From the NCBI RefSeq assembly GCF_009765965.1, contig NZ_LMUL01000014.1, positions 973,685 to 1,037,684 on the forward strand: a stretch of 64,000 nt of DNA, written 5' to 3'. Below, one piece after another: positions 36,421 through 43,251 of the stretch (positions within the stretch are counted from its first letter, which is position 1; every line of letters begins with the position of its first letter). The position numbers and the translations under genes are program-made. The notes under the pieces were generated by a model. That model ran no database searches and was not told the origin of the DNA. It saw only the letters and a list, made by a program, of their open reading frames with translations. The stretch comes from Caulobacter sp. S45. GTDB lineage: Bacteria; Pseudomonadota; Alphaproteobacteria; Caulobacterales; Caulobacteraceae.

Positions 36421-36446
36421 GTAACCGGCTCGACCGATGGCGCGAA
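36421..36446 (+). promoter_or_regulatory. Sigma-F-type promoter before the secreted metalloprotease
   Basis: GTAACC (36421-36426), a spacer of exactly 16 bases, then CGAA (36443-36446). The arrangement is identical to the two promoters in the bufferin divergent region. It lies 77 bases before the chosen GTG start; a longer frame starting at 36437 would begin inside this promoter, which supports the shorter gene. Confidence 0.75.
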
Positions 36447-36523
36447 CCCAAGTCACAGGCGCCGCTCCGGCTGAGGGTCCACCGATCGATCCGGGTCGAG
36501 GCCAGGCGCCCGGAGGACAAGCT

Positions 36524-37504
36524 GTGGCGCTGTCGACCAAGGTCTCGCTATTGGCCGCCGCCGTGGGCGTCTTGGCTGCCTCCTCGCCGTTGCTCGCCCA
36601 GTCGCCGGACAAATACGCGGAGGGCGACGCCATCTACGCCGCCCTGCGCCAGTCGCCGCCGGACGCCAGGCTCACCATCGGGGGCAGCGAGATCGACGTG
36701 CTGTTCGCCGATGGCGCACCGGGCCTGGATCGCGCCCGCGTGCTCGCCTGGGTCCGCACCAGCGCCACGGCGGTCTCAACCTACTTCGGCCGGTTCCCCG
36801 CGCAGCGCGTGGGCCTGTTGGTGGTGGCGGAGGACGACGACCGCATCCGCACCGGCACGACCTTCGGCTACGCCGGCCAGGCGATCCGCATCCATGTCGG
36901 GCGGCGGGCGGATGCGGACACCTTCCACAGCGACTGGATCCTGGTCCACGAAATGACCCATCTGGCGCTGCCCACCGTGCCGCGCCGCAGCCTGTGGCTG
37001 CAGGAGGGCGAGGCGACCTATGTCGAGCCGATCGCCCGCGCCCAGGCCGGCCAGCTCGATCCGAAGGAGGTCTGGCGTTGGACCCTGGTCGGCATGCCCA
37101 AGGGCCAGCCGAAGTCGGATGACCAGGGCCTGGACGGCACGCACGCCTGGGGCCGGATCTACTGGGGCGGCGCGGCCTTCTGGCTGCAGGCCGATGTGCG
37201 CATCCGCCAGCGGACCCATGGCCGCCTCAGCGTCCAGACGGCGATGCAGGCGATCAACCGCAAGAGCGGCGGCAATGTCGCGGACTGGAGCGTGGACCAG
37301 GTGATGGCGGCCGGCGACGCCGCCACCGGCGGGACGGAACTGTCGGAGCTGTACGCCCAGGTCAAGGACGCCCCCGACCGGGTCGACCTGGACACCCTGT
37401 TCGCCCAGCTCGGCGTCGGCATGCAGGACGGCCAGGTCGTGTTCGACGACAAGGCGCCGCTGGCCTGGGTCCGCCGCCAGATCACCGCGCCTCCGAAAGC
37501 GTGA
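36524..37504 (+). CDS. Secreted HExxH zinc metalloprotease-like protein, predicted sigma-F regulon
   Basis: A 326-residue protein. Start GTG 36524 has GGAGG 7 bases upstream and gives a clean signal peptide (KVSLLAAAVGVLAASSPLLAQ). The gluzincin motif HEMTH is near residue 144 and the likely third ligand Glu is in LQEGEATYVE, about 20 residues later. After it come aromatic segments (GRIYWGGAAFWLQADVRIRQ, about 205-224) typical of exported peptidase-like proteins. The exact family is not recognised. A GTAACC-N16-CGAA promoter directly upstream makes it a predicted target of the adjacent sigma factor, so it may process or clear proteins damaged by metal stress. Confidence 0.8.
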   Translation: MALSTKVSLLAAAVGVLAASSPLLAQSPDKYAEGDAIYAALRQSPPDARLTIGGSEIDVLFADGAPGLDRARVLAWVRTSATAVSTYFGRFPAQRVGLLVVAEDDDRIRTGTTFGYAGQAIRIHVGRRADADTFHSDWILVHEMTHLALPTVPRRSLWLQEGEATYVEPIARAQAGQLDPKEVWRWTLVGMPKGQPKSDDQGLDGTHAWGRIYWGGAAFWLQADVRIRQRTHGRLSVQTAMQAINRKSGGNVADWSVDQVMAAGDAATGGTELSELYAQVKDAPDRVDLDTLFAQLGVGMQDGQVVFDDKAPLAWVRRQITAPPKA

Positions 37505-37565
37505 GGCCCGAAGACGGCAAGACGGACGCGGATCGGGGCGCGAACCCCCGACCCGCGCCTGACGT

Positions 37566-38048
37566 TCAGTGCGCGAGCGTCGCCTGGGCGTAGTCGCGCG
37601 GGGCCTGGCCCTTGGCCGGGTCCAGCCCGAGCAGATTGTCCAGCGACCACGCCCCGCCGCCCCGCGCGATGATCGGCAGCAGCAGCCCGGCCCAGCTCAG
37701 ATGCGTCGGCCAGGCGTCGGGATAGACGAAGATCTCGATCACACAGGTCATGCCCAACAGGGCCAGCGCGCCCACGCGGCTGAACAGGCCCAGCACCAGC
37801 AGGATGGGGAAGAAGTGCTCCGAATAGGTGGCTGCGTGCGCGGCGATCACCGGCGGCACGAAAGGCAACTTATAGTCGGTCTGGAACAGGGTGTAGGTGG
37901 CGTCCTTGATGTGCAGGACGCCATCCACCTTCGTGCGGCCGGACAGGAAGAAGATCGCCGCCGCTCCGAAGCGGGCTGTCAGCAGCAGGAAGGCGCCAGG
38001 GATCAGTCGGTCGATCCTGGCGGCGATCCTGGAATAGAGGGCGATCAT
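37566..38048 (-). CDS. DoxX family membrane protein of the bufferin-1 operon
   Basis: A 160-residue inner-membrane DoxX protein with four hydrophobic helices (about 17-37, 66-84, 88-108, 118-136) and the family segment [15 protein letters not shown] near the start. It is the last gene of the operon, 20 bases after the DUF2063 gene. In the gold-induced gigPABT operon of Cupriavidus and its Caulobacter counterpart a DoxX protein holds the same place. Its role is not settled; membrane redox support or transport of the modified peptide has been suggested. Confidence 0.9.
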   Translation of the reverse strand: MIALYSRIAARIDRLIPGAFLLLTARFGAAAIFFLSGRTKVDGVLHIKDATYTLFQTDYKLPFVPPVIAAHAATYSEHFFPILLVLGLFSRVGALALLGMTCVIEIFVYPDAWPTHLSWAGLLLPIIARGGGAWSLDNLLGLDPAKGQAPRDYAQATLAH

Positions 38049-38068
38049 TGCGGTCTCCGTTGAAGCCG

Positions 38069-38827
38069 TCAGGCGAACGCCCCGGCGGTGATGAGCATGG
38101 CGAACATCGTGGGCAGGTCGCCGCCGGCCTCGGCGGCGGCGGTCGCCGCCACGCCCAGGGTCTGGCCCGAGGCGCAGGCGGACAGGAAGGCCACGGCCGG
38201 CGCGTTGATCCGTTCAACCCGCACGTCGAGTCCGGGACGGGTCACGAGCACGGCTTCGGGCCGCCAGACGACCTCGCCCAGCGCCGCTTCGTCCCCGTCG
38301 CGATGGGCCAGCCAGATGCCGACGGCGGGGCTGGGGAAGGCGGTGAAACGGGTGGCGGGATGCAGGCGCAGGACGGCCTCGGGATCGAGGGCCGCGCCCA
38401 ACGCCAAGCCGTCGAGGGACGTCGCATCGGCCGCGAACAACGCCTCGACATGCAGCCGCTCCAGCGCCGCCACGTCGGGGACGTAGGACAGCTCGGCCGC
38501 CGGCGCGTAGTCCTGCAGAAAGGCGGGAAAGCCAGCACCGTAAGCATTTAGCCGGGGTTCGCGCGGCGGCTCGGCCGACACAAAGGCCCCCGCGCACGCG
38601 CTGAAGGCGTCGTCCCCGAACAGGGCGCGCACCACCGGATAGTTGGCCGCAAGCGCATCCTGGGCCGCCTTGGCCGAGGTGTTGCGATGGATGGCCAGCG
38701 CGCGCGCCAGGGCCGATCCACCCGCGACAGGAGTTGCGCCCTGCCCGGCAAGCGCCGCGCCGAACGCCTGCTGGAACCGGGCGAGTTCGGATTGATTCAC
38801 GGGTTGGGGATGCGTCGCGTCAGACAT
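38069..38827 (-). CDS. bufC1: DUF2063 partner protein of the MNIO enzyme (BufC-type), copy 1
   Basis: A 252-residue cytoplasmic protein. The N-terminal DUF2063 domain is visible as [13 protein letters not shown]...[38 protein letters not shown] (about 18-85), followed by [15 protein letters not shown]. Such proteins act as the recognition/adaptor partner that brings the precursor peptide to the DUF692 iron oxygenase. It overlaps bufB1 by 8 bases, implying coupled, equimolar synthesis. It is only distantly similar to bufC2 in this window, which fits its pairing with a different precursor. Confidence 0.9.
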   Translation of the reverse strand: MSDATHPQPVNQSELARFQQAFGAALAGQGATPVAGGSALARALAIHRNTSAKAAQDALAANYPVVRALFGDDAFSACAGAFVSAEPPREPRLNAYGAGFPAFLQDYAPAAELSYVPDVAALERLHVEALFAADATSLDGLALGAALDPEAVLRLHPATRFTAFPSPAVGIWLAHRDGDEAALGEVVWRPEAVLVTRPGLDVRVERINAPAVAFLSACASGQTLGVAATAAAEAGGDLPTMFAMLITAGAFA

Positions 38828-39665
38828 GGACCGGGGCCCGCGCGCGGTCGGCGTCGACCAGGATCGCGTGCGCCCGGTCCCGCTCGAGCATGAGCGTGTC
38901 GAACGGCGGGATGTGGTCGTCGCGCTCGATCAGGGTCGGGCGCGGTCCGACCCGCGCGATCAGCCGGCGATAGAGCCGCCAGACCTCGTCGGCCACCGGC
39001 GCGTCATGACTGTCGATCAGCAGGTTGCTGGCGATATCCGGGTCGGGGGAATGACCGGCCAGATGGATTTCGCCGACGGCGTCGGCCGGGAAGCCGTCGA
39101 TGCACATCGCGGCGTTGATCCCGATATTCGACGCGCTGACGAAGACGTTGTTGACGTCGACCAGCAGGCCACAGCCGGATCGCTTCGCGAGTTCCGACAG
39201 GAACTCGATCTCGCTCATCTCGTGGCCAGGGAGATCGACATAGAGCGAGGGGTTCTCCACCAGCATGGGCCGGCCCAGCCCGTCCTGCACGCGCCCGACA
39301 TTGTCCACCACGCGGTCGAGCGCCTGGCGTGTGCGCGGGAAAGGCAGGAAGTCGGAATGGTGGACGCCGTCCCACTTTTGCCAGGCCAGATGGTCCGACA
39401 CCGCGATGGGTTCGACGCGCCGCACCAGCGCCGCCAGCCTACGCAGGTGCTCCGCATCGGGGGCCGTGTCGGAGGCGATCGACAGGCCCACACCATGCAG
39501 GGAGATCGGATGGCGGTCGCGCAAGGCGCCGAGCGCGGCCAGACGCGGACCGCCATCCACCATGTAGTTCTCGGCATGGACCTCGAACCACAGGCCCTGA
39601 GCCCGGCACATCGACGCGTCGTCGAAGTGTTCGAGCTTGAACCCCAGGCCTGCGGTGAGGGTCAT
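38820..39665 (-). CDS. bufB1: DUF692 multinuclear non-haem iron oxidase (MNIO), BufB-type, copy 1
   Basis: A 281-residue TIM-barrel MNIO enzyme. Iron-ligand blocks are all present: LHGVGLSI (about 55), VSDHLAW (about 88), MLVENPSLYV (about 133), LLVDVNNVFV (about 166), IHLAGHS (about 200), SHDAPVADEVW (about 220) and IERDDHIPP (about 246). MNIO enzymes oxidise cysteines in ribosomal peptides; bufferin homologues form thiooxazole rings that bind copper. It starts 12 bases after bufA1, and overlaps bufC1. Predicted substrate: the four-Cys precursor bufA1. Confidence 0.93.
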   Translation of the reverse strand: MTLTAGLGFKLEHFDDASMCRAQGLWFEVHAENYMVDGGPRLAALGALRDRHPISLHGVGLSIASDTAPDAEHLRRLAALVRRVEPIAVSDHLAWQKWDGVHHSDFLPFPRTRQALDRVVDNVGRVQDGLGRPMLVENPSLYVDLPGHEMSEIEFLSELAKRSGCGLLVDVNNVFVSASNIGINAAMCIDGFPADAVGEIHLAGHSPDPDIASNLLIDSHDAPVADEVWRLYRRLIARVGPRPTLIERDDHIPPFDTLMLERDRAHAILVDADRARAPVHV

Positions 39666-39677
39666 GGTCGTTCGACC

Positions 39678-39953
39678 TCAGGCCTTGGGCGTGAGCGAGC
39701 CGAGGCCCTTGGAGGTCTTGATGCTGGTGCAGGTGCCGGCCGGGACCAACTTCCAAGCGTTGCCCTGGAAGTTCACCTTGCTGGTGCCCGCGCAGGTGGT
39801 GCCGGCGCCGGCCTTGCAATCGTTCTGGCCAGCCTTGGCCACGCCGTAGCACTTCTCCATCGGCTTGGCGGCGCCCTGGGCATGGGCGGCGCCCGCGGCG
39901 AGCGAGGCCATGAGGGTGGCCGCGAGTACGGCGCTGGTCTTGTTGATAGACAT
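39678..39953 (-). CDS. bufA1: Bufferin-type RiPP precursor (DUF2282), copy 1
   Basis: A 91-residue precursor with a Sec signal peptide (about 1-25, cut after AAHA). The mature part has Cys at 35, 46, 54 and 75. The first two lie in the DUF2282 signature [17 protein letters not shown]. It would be modified by BufB1/BufC1 in the cytoplasm and then exported to the periplasm to sequester copper. It is the first gene of the leftward operon and has its own GTAACC-N16-CGAA promoter. The family is known as GigP in Cupriavidus and bufferin 1 in Caulobacter. Cysteine modification here is inferred from homology. Confidence 0.92.
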   Translation of the reverse strand: MSINKTSAVLAATLMASLAAGAAHAQGAAKPMEKCYGVAKAGQNDCKAGAGTTCAGTSKVNFQGNAWKLVPAGTCTSIKTSKGLGSLTPKA

Positions 39954-40066
39954 GATTTCAGGTCTCCGGTTGTCGCCTCGCAGACAACGGTCCCGACCCG
40001 GGGGTTTGGGCCGGAACCGCCATCTGATGACCCGGGAGGCGCTGAAGAGCGGGTCACAGCGAGGTG

Positions 40067-40092
40067 TTCGGCCGTGTTTCAGCCGCGGTTAC
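40067..40092 (-). promoter_or_regulatory. Sigma-F-type promoter for the bufA1 operon
   Basis: On the minus strand, GTAACC (40092-40087), a 16-base spacer, then CGAA (40070-40067). The start codon of bufA1 is 113 bases downstream of the -10. It is paired head-to-head with the bufA2 promoter. Confidence 0.78.
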
Positions 40093-40143
40093 AAAGGCCG
40101 TCGAAAACAGTCGCGGAAGCAAAAATTCCGCAGCATTGTTTCT

Positions 40144-40169
40144 GTAACCGGGAGCCGCCCGCCGGCGAA
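40144..40169 (+). promoter_or_regulatory. Sigma-F-type promoter for the bufA2 operon
   Basis: GTAACC (40144-40149), 16-base spacer, CGAA (40166-40169), 57 bases before the bufA2 start. The -35 elements of the two divergent promoters are 51 bases apart, so both cassettes should respond to the same sigma factor. Confidence 0.78.
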
Positions 40170-40226
40170 CCTCGTCATGTCCAGCCGATAAGCGGCCGGC
40201 CAGCCCTCACCTAGGAGATGCTTCTC

Positions 40227-40493
40227 ATGGTCAATCTGAAGTCCGCCACCATCGCGTCCGCCGCGGCCCTGTTCGCGCTCACCAGCGTCGCCACCGCCGC
40301 CGCCCCCTCGGTCGCCTCCGCCGCGACCGCCACGGTCCATTGCTACGGCGTGAACTCCTGCAAGGGCACCTCGGACTGCAAGTCCGGCACCCACGACTGC
40401 AAGGGCCAGAACGACTGCAAGGGCCAGGGCTTCAAGGCGCTGTCCTCCAAGGCCTGCGCCGCCCAGCATGGCTCGGAAACCGCCCCGCAGTAA
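40227..40493 (+). CDS. bufA2: Bufferin-type RiPP precursor, six-cysteine copy 2
   Basis: An 88-residue precursor with a signal peptide (about 1-32) and Cys at 39, 45, 51, 58, 64 and 77. It has a repeated pattern: HCYGVNSCKG, SDCKSG, HDCKGQ, NDCKGQGF. The ATG at 40227 is chosen because AGGAG lies 9 bases upstream; an ATG at 40218 sits directly on that site. It differs from bufA1 in Cys number and spacing but shares the CYGV start, so the two cassettes probably make different metal-binding products. A double hairpin follows before bufB2. Confidence 0.92.
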   Translation: MVNLKSATIASAAALFALTSVATAAAPSVASAATATVHCYGVNSCKGTSDCKSGTHDCKGQNDCKGQGFKALSSKACAAQHGSETAPQ

Positions 40494-40504
40494 GCGGCGC
40501 GACC

Positions 40505-40566
40505 GACCGGCGAACGCCGGTCATAGCTTTTGGGAGGACCCGGCCTCGGGAGCGGCCGGGTCCTCC
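40505..40566 (+). terminator. Double hairpin (attenuator) between bufA2 and bufB2
   Basis: The first hairpin, 40505-40522, has an 8-bp perfect stem (GACCGGCG/CGCCGGTC), two-base loop, followed by ATAGCTTTT. The second, 40533-40566, has a 13-bp perfect stem (GGAGGACCCGGCC/GGCCGGGTCCTCC) with an 8-base loop. They fill the gap between precursor and enzyme genes. They would allow partial read-through, giving more precursor than enzyme, or protect the bufA2 mRNA 3' end. Confidence 0.75.
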
Positions 40567-40588
40567 TGACTTCAGGATCGTCAAGACG

Positions 40589-41437
40589 ATGCGCGAGCCG
40601 ACACTGCCGACCTTCCAGGGTTTCGGGCTGGGACTGCGCCCGCCGCACTACCAGGACTTCCTGGCCGGCGAGCCACAGGTGGATTTCGTCGAGGTCATCT
40701 CTGAGAACTTCATGGTGCGCGGCGGGCGACCGCTGCACGTGCTGGACGCGGTGCGCGAGCGCTATCCCGTGGCCATGCACGGCGTCTCGATGTCGATCGG
40801 CTCGGCGGACGGGGTGAAGCTCGACTACCTCAAACGCCTCAAGCAGCTCGCCGACCGGGTGCGCCCGCTGTGGGTGTCGGATCACCTGTGCTGGACCGGC
40901 GTGGAGGGGTTCAACTCCCACGACCTGTTGCCCCTGCCCTATACCGAAGACACCCTGAAGACGGTCTGCGCCAATATCGATCGGGTCCAGGACGTGCTGG
41001 AGCGCCCGCTGGTGCTGGAAAACCCATCCAGCTACCTGACCTTCGCCGACGATGAGATGACGGAGTGGGGGTTCCTGAGCGAGATGTGCGCGCGCACCGG
41101 CTGCTATCTGCTGCTGGACATCAACAACATCTACGTCAGCGGGACCAATCACGGGTTCTCGCCCGAAGCCTACATCGCAGGCGTCCCCGCCGAGCGCGTC
41201 CGCCAGGTCCATCTCGCCGGTCACAGCGCCGGGCGCGGTCTGCTGATCGACACCCACGACACCCCCGTGCCCGATCCGGTCTGGGCGCTGTACGAACTGG
41301 CCAGTCGGCGCCTTGGACAGGTCGCGGTGATGATCGAGCGCGACGACGACATCCCGCCATTGGGCGAGCTGCTGAGCGAACTGGAGATCGCCCGCGCACG
41401 GGCCAACGGCGTCCGGGGACGAGGACTGGCGGCATGA
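40589..41437 (+). CDS. bufB2: DUF692 multinuclear non-haem iron oxidase (MNIO), BufB-type, copy 2
   Basis: A 282-residue MNIO enzyme with the same ligand blocks as copy 1: MHGVSMSI (about 65), VSDHLCW (about 97), LVLENPSSYL (about 143), LLDINNIYV (about 174), VHLAGHS (about 208), THDTPVPDPVW (about 222) and IERDDDIPPL (about 248). Start ATG 40589 follows the double hairpin; the frame is open further upstream but that sequence overlaps bufA2 and lacks similarity. It ends in ATGA overlap with bufC2. Predicted to modify the six-Cys precursor bufA2. Confidence 0.93.
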   Translation: MREPTLPTFQGFGLGLRPPHYQDFLAGEPQVDFVEVISENFMVRGGRPLHVLDAVRERYPVAMHGVSMSIGSADGVKLDYLKRLKQLADRVRPLWVSDHLCWTGVEGFNSHDLLPLPYTEDTLKTVCANIDRVQDVLERPLVLENPSSYLTFADDEMTEWGFLSEMCARTGCYLLLDINNIYVSGTNHGFSPEAYIAGVPAERVRQVHLAGHSAGRGLLIDTHDTPVPDPVWALYELASRRLGQVAVMIERDDDIPPLGELLSELEIARARANGVRGRGLAA

Positions 41438-42180
41438 GCTTGCTCGACCTCCAGCGCGGGTTTCGCGACTACATCCTGTCCGGCGCGCCGGAGATCGGGC
41501 CCCGGCTCGGCGGCGATCCCGCAGCCGGTCTGGCCGTCTACCATCACGCCTATCGCGCCCAACTGTTCGCCGGCCTGCGCGACACCTTCGAAAAGACCTG
41601 GGCCTGGCTGGGCGACGAAGGGTTCGACGCCGCCGCGCGCCGCCATGTCGAGGCGCATCCGCCCAGTAGCTGGACGCTGGGCGACTATGGCGAGGACTTT
41701 CCCGCCACGCTCAACACCCTCTACCCGGACGACCCGGAAGTCGCAGAGCTGGCCTGGTTGGACTGGACGCTCCGCCGCGCCTTCGACGGCCCCAACGCCG
41801 AGGCCATCTCCCCCGAAGCGCTGGCCGCCGTGGATTGGGACACCGCCGTGCTGACCCTGGTCCCGACCCTGAAGGTCGGCGAGGTCGCCACCAATTGCGC
41901 GGCGATCTGGGGTGCGATCGCGGAAGACCAGACGCCGCCCGCGGCGGAACCACTGCCCCAGGCCGCCGCCATCCGCGTCTGGCGCCAGACCCTGTCGCCC
42001 CAGTACCGCACCATCGAGGCGGCCGAACACCACGCGCTGAGTCTGGTGCTGGCCGGCGAGCCATTCGGCGGCGTCTGCACGACCCTGTCCGAAGGCATGG
42101 ACGAGGCGCAGGCGTCCCAGCTTATCGGCGGTCTGCTGGCCTCGTGGATTCAGGACGGGCTGGTTTGCGGAGCTGAGTGA
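41434..42180 (+). CDS. bufC2: DUF2063 partner protein of the MNIO enzyme (BufC-type), copy 2
   Basis: A 248-residue protein: SLLDLQRGFRDYILSG and LAVYHHAYRAQLFAGLRDTFEKTWAWLGDEGFDAAARRHVEAHPPSSWTLGDYGEDFPATL (about 33-93) form the DUF2063 N-domain. It overlaps bufB2 by 4 bases (ATGA). Unlike operon 1, no DoxX gene follows; the next gene is a MerR regulator on the other strand. Confidence 0.9.
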   Translation: MSLLDLQRGFRDYILSGAPEIGPRLGGDPAAGLAVYHHAYRAQLFAGLRDTFEKTWAWLGDEGFDAAARRHVEAHPPSSWTLGDYGEDFPATLNTLYPDDPEVAELAWLDWTLRRAFDGPNAEAISPEALAAVDWDTAVLTLVPTLKVGEVATNCAAIWGAIAEDQTPPAAEPLPQAAAIRVWRQTLSPQYRTIEAAEHHALSLVLAGEPFGGVCTTLSEGMDEAQASQLIGGLLASWIQDGLVCGAE

Positions 42181-42220
42181 AAAGGCGCGGCGTCGCGGCA
42201 AGCAACACCGCGCCGTCAGA

Positions 42221-43045
42221 CTACACCGCCTCGAACTCGCCGCGCGCCTTCATCCCGGCGACGACCTCCTTGATGAAGGCCAGGGTCGCCACGTCGAACG
42301 GCATCTTGGGACCAAGCTCGGGATCGGCGGCGGCCTCTTCGACTCCCGCATATATCGCCGCCCGGATAGACTTGTCGGCCCGAGGCGCTTTTCCAACAAG
42401 CACATACCATCGCCGGTAGGCGGCGATTAGCTCCGGATCGTTCGCATCCCGGCTCGTTTCCATCACACGCCGGATTTCGATCATGAACCGCTCGACATCG
42501 GCCAGCATCTGTTCCTTCGTTATCCCGGCTTCAGACATATAGGCGCGTATGTTTCCGGCCACGGAATCCATTTCCTCCGCCGAAACATGAGGTCTGATAA
42601 AATCCTTGAGCTTTTGCTTGGTGTCTTCGGACATCAATTGCGTCTGCATGACGGTCTCCCTGGTCAATTGGGTGAGATCGTCCAGAGTGAGGGCGTGACC
42701 GGCGGCGAGCGTGTCGCGGGCCTTCACCAGCAATGAAAGCCCGCGATCGATCTTGCGACGCTGATCTTCCAGGGCTTGCTGTTGTAGGGCCAGGATCGCC
42801 AGGAGGCTGGGCGCATCCGCGCTAAGGAGGTCCTTGATCCTCTTCAGCGAGAGACCCAGATCGCGCAGGGCGATAATCTGGTGCAGGCGTTCGACCTGGG
42901 CCGGACCATAGGCGCGCCATCCGCCCTCCGTGCGAGACGGCGCGACCAGTCCTTCCCTTTCGTAGATGCGCAGCGCCTTGGGCGTGACCCCAAGCCGTTT
43001 CGCCATCTCTCCAGGTCCGAACCACCGGCCGGTTTCCATGCTCAT
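42221..43045 (-). CDS. MerR family transcriptional regulator with helical effector domain
   Basis: About 274 residues. The MerR winged helix is WFGPGEMAKRLGVTPKALRIYEREGLVAPSRTEGGWRAYGPAQVERLHQI (about 6-56), followed by the coiled dimerisation helix (about 85-115). The last ~150 residues are helical (ETVMQTQLMSEDTKQKLKDFIRPHVSAEEMDSVAGNIRAYM), reminiscent of the TipAS-type drug-binding domain. There are no Cys pairs of metal-sensing MerR proteins, so it probably senses an organic ligand. ATG 43045 is chosen; the open frame further upstream has no similarity. It is divergent from an APC permease, the likely target. Confidence 0.88.
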   Translation of the reverse strand: MSMETGRWFGPGEMAKRLGVTPKALRIYEREGLVAPSRTEGGWRAYGPAQVERLHQIIALRDLGLSLKRIKDLLSADAPSLLAILALQQQALEDQRRKIDRGLSLLVKARDTLAAGHALTLDDLTQLTRETVMQTQLMSEDTKQKLKDFIRPHVSAEEMDSVAGNIRAYMSEAGITKEQMLADVERFMIEIRRVMETSRDANDPELIAAYRRWYVLVGKAPRADKSIRAAIYAGVEEAAADPELGPKMPFDVATLAFIKEVVAGMKARGEFEAV

Positions 43046-43063
43046 GCCGAGACGTCTCCCCTG

Positions 43064-43085
43064 AACCCCGCCTTCTGTAGGGGTT
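43064..43085. promoter_or_regulatory. Inverted repeat AACCCC-N10-GGGGTT near the MerR start
   Basis: Six-base arms (43064-43069 and 43080-43085) lie 19 bases upstream of the MerR start codon in the divergent region. MerR operators are dyads of this kind between -35 and -10 elements, but the match is short and GC-rich. Confidence 0.3.
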
Positions 43086-43251
43086 GCCCCAGGGGCCGAT
43101 GCAAGAGGGTTGTCGAGGCGCGAAAACGGGCGGTGCGCCGGCTTCGCCGTCTGTAATCCGCAATCCCAGCCCGAACCGCTTGTGGGGCGCGGCGCTCTCG
43201 CCCAAGGTCCCGCCGATCGCTCGAAGTCGCTGTCCATACGGGGATATTCCG

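Noticed and set aside
36437-36523. Earlier ATG start for the secreted metalloprotease
   Set aside because: It falls inside the GTAACC-N16-CGAA promoter and would bury the signal peptide behind a Pro/Gly-rich tail; GTG 36524 has GGAGG and a clean signal peptide.
40340-40588. Upstream extension of bufB2 into bufA2
   Set aside because: The extra residues overlap the precursor gene in another frame and the two hairpins, and lack DUF692 similarity; ATG 40589 begins the conserved domain.
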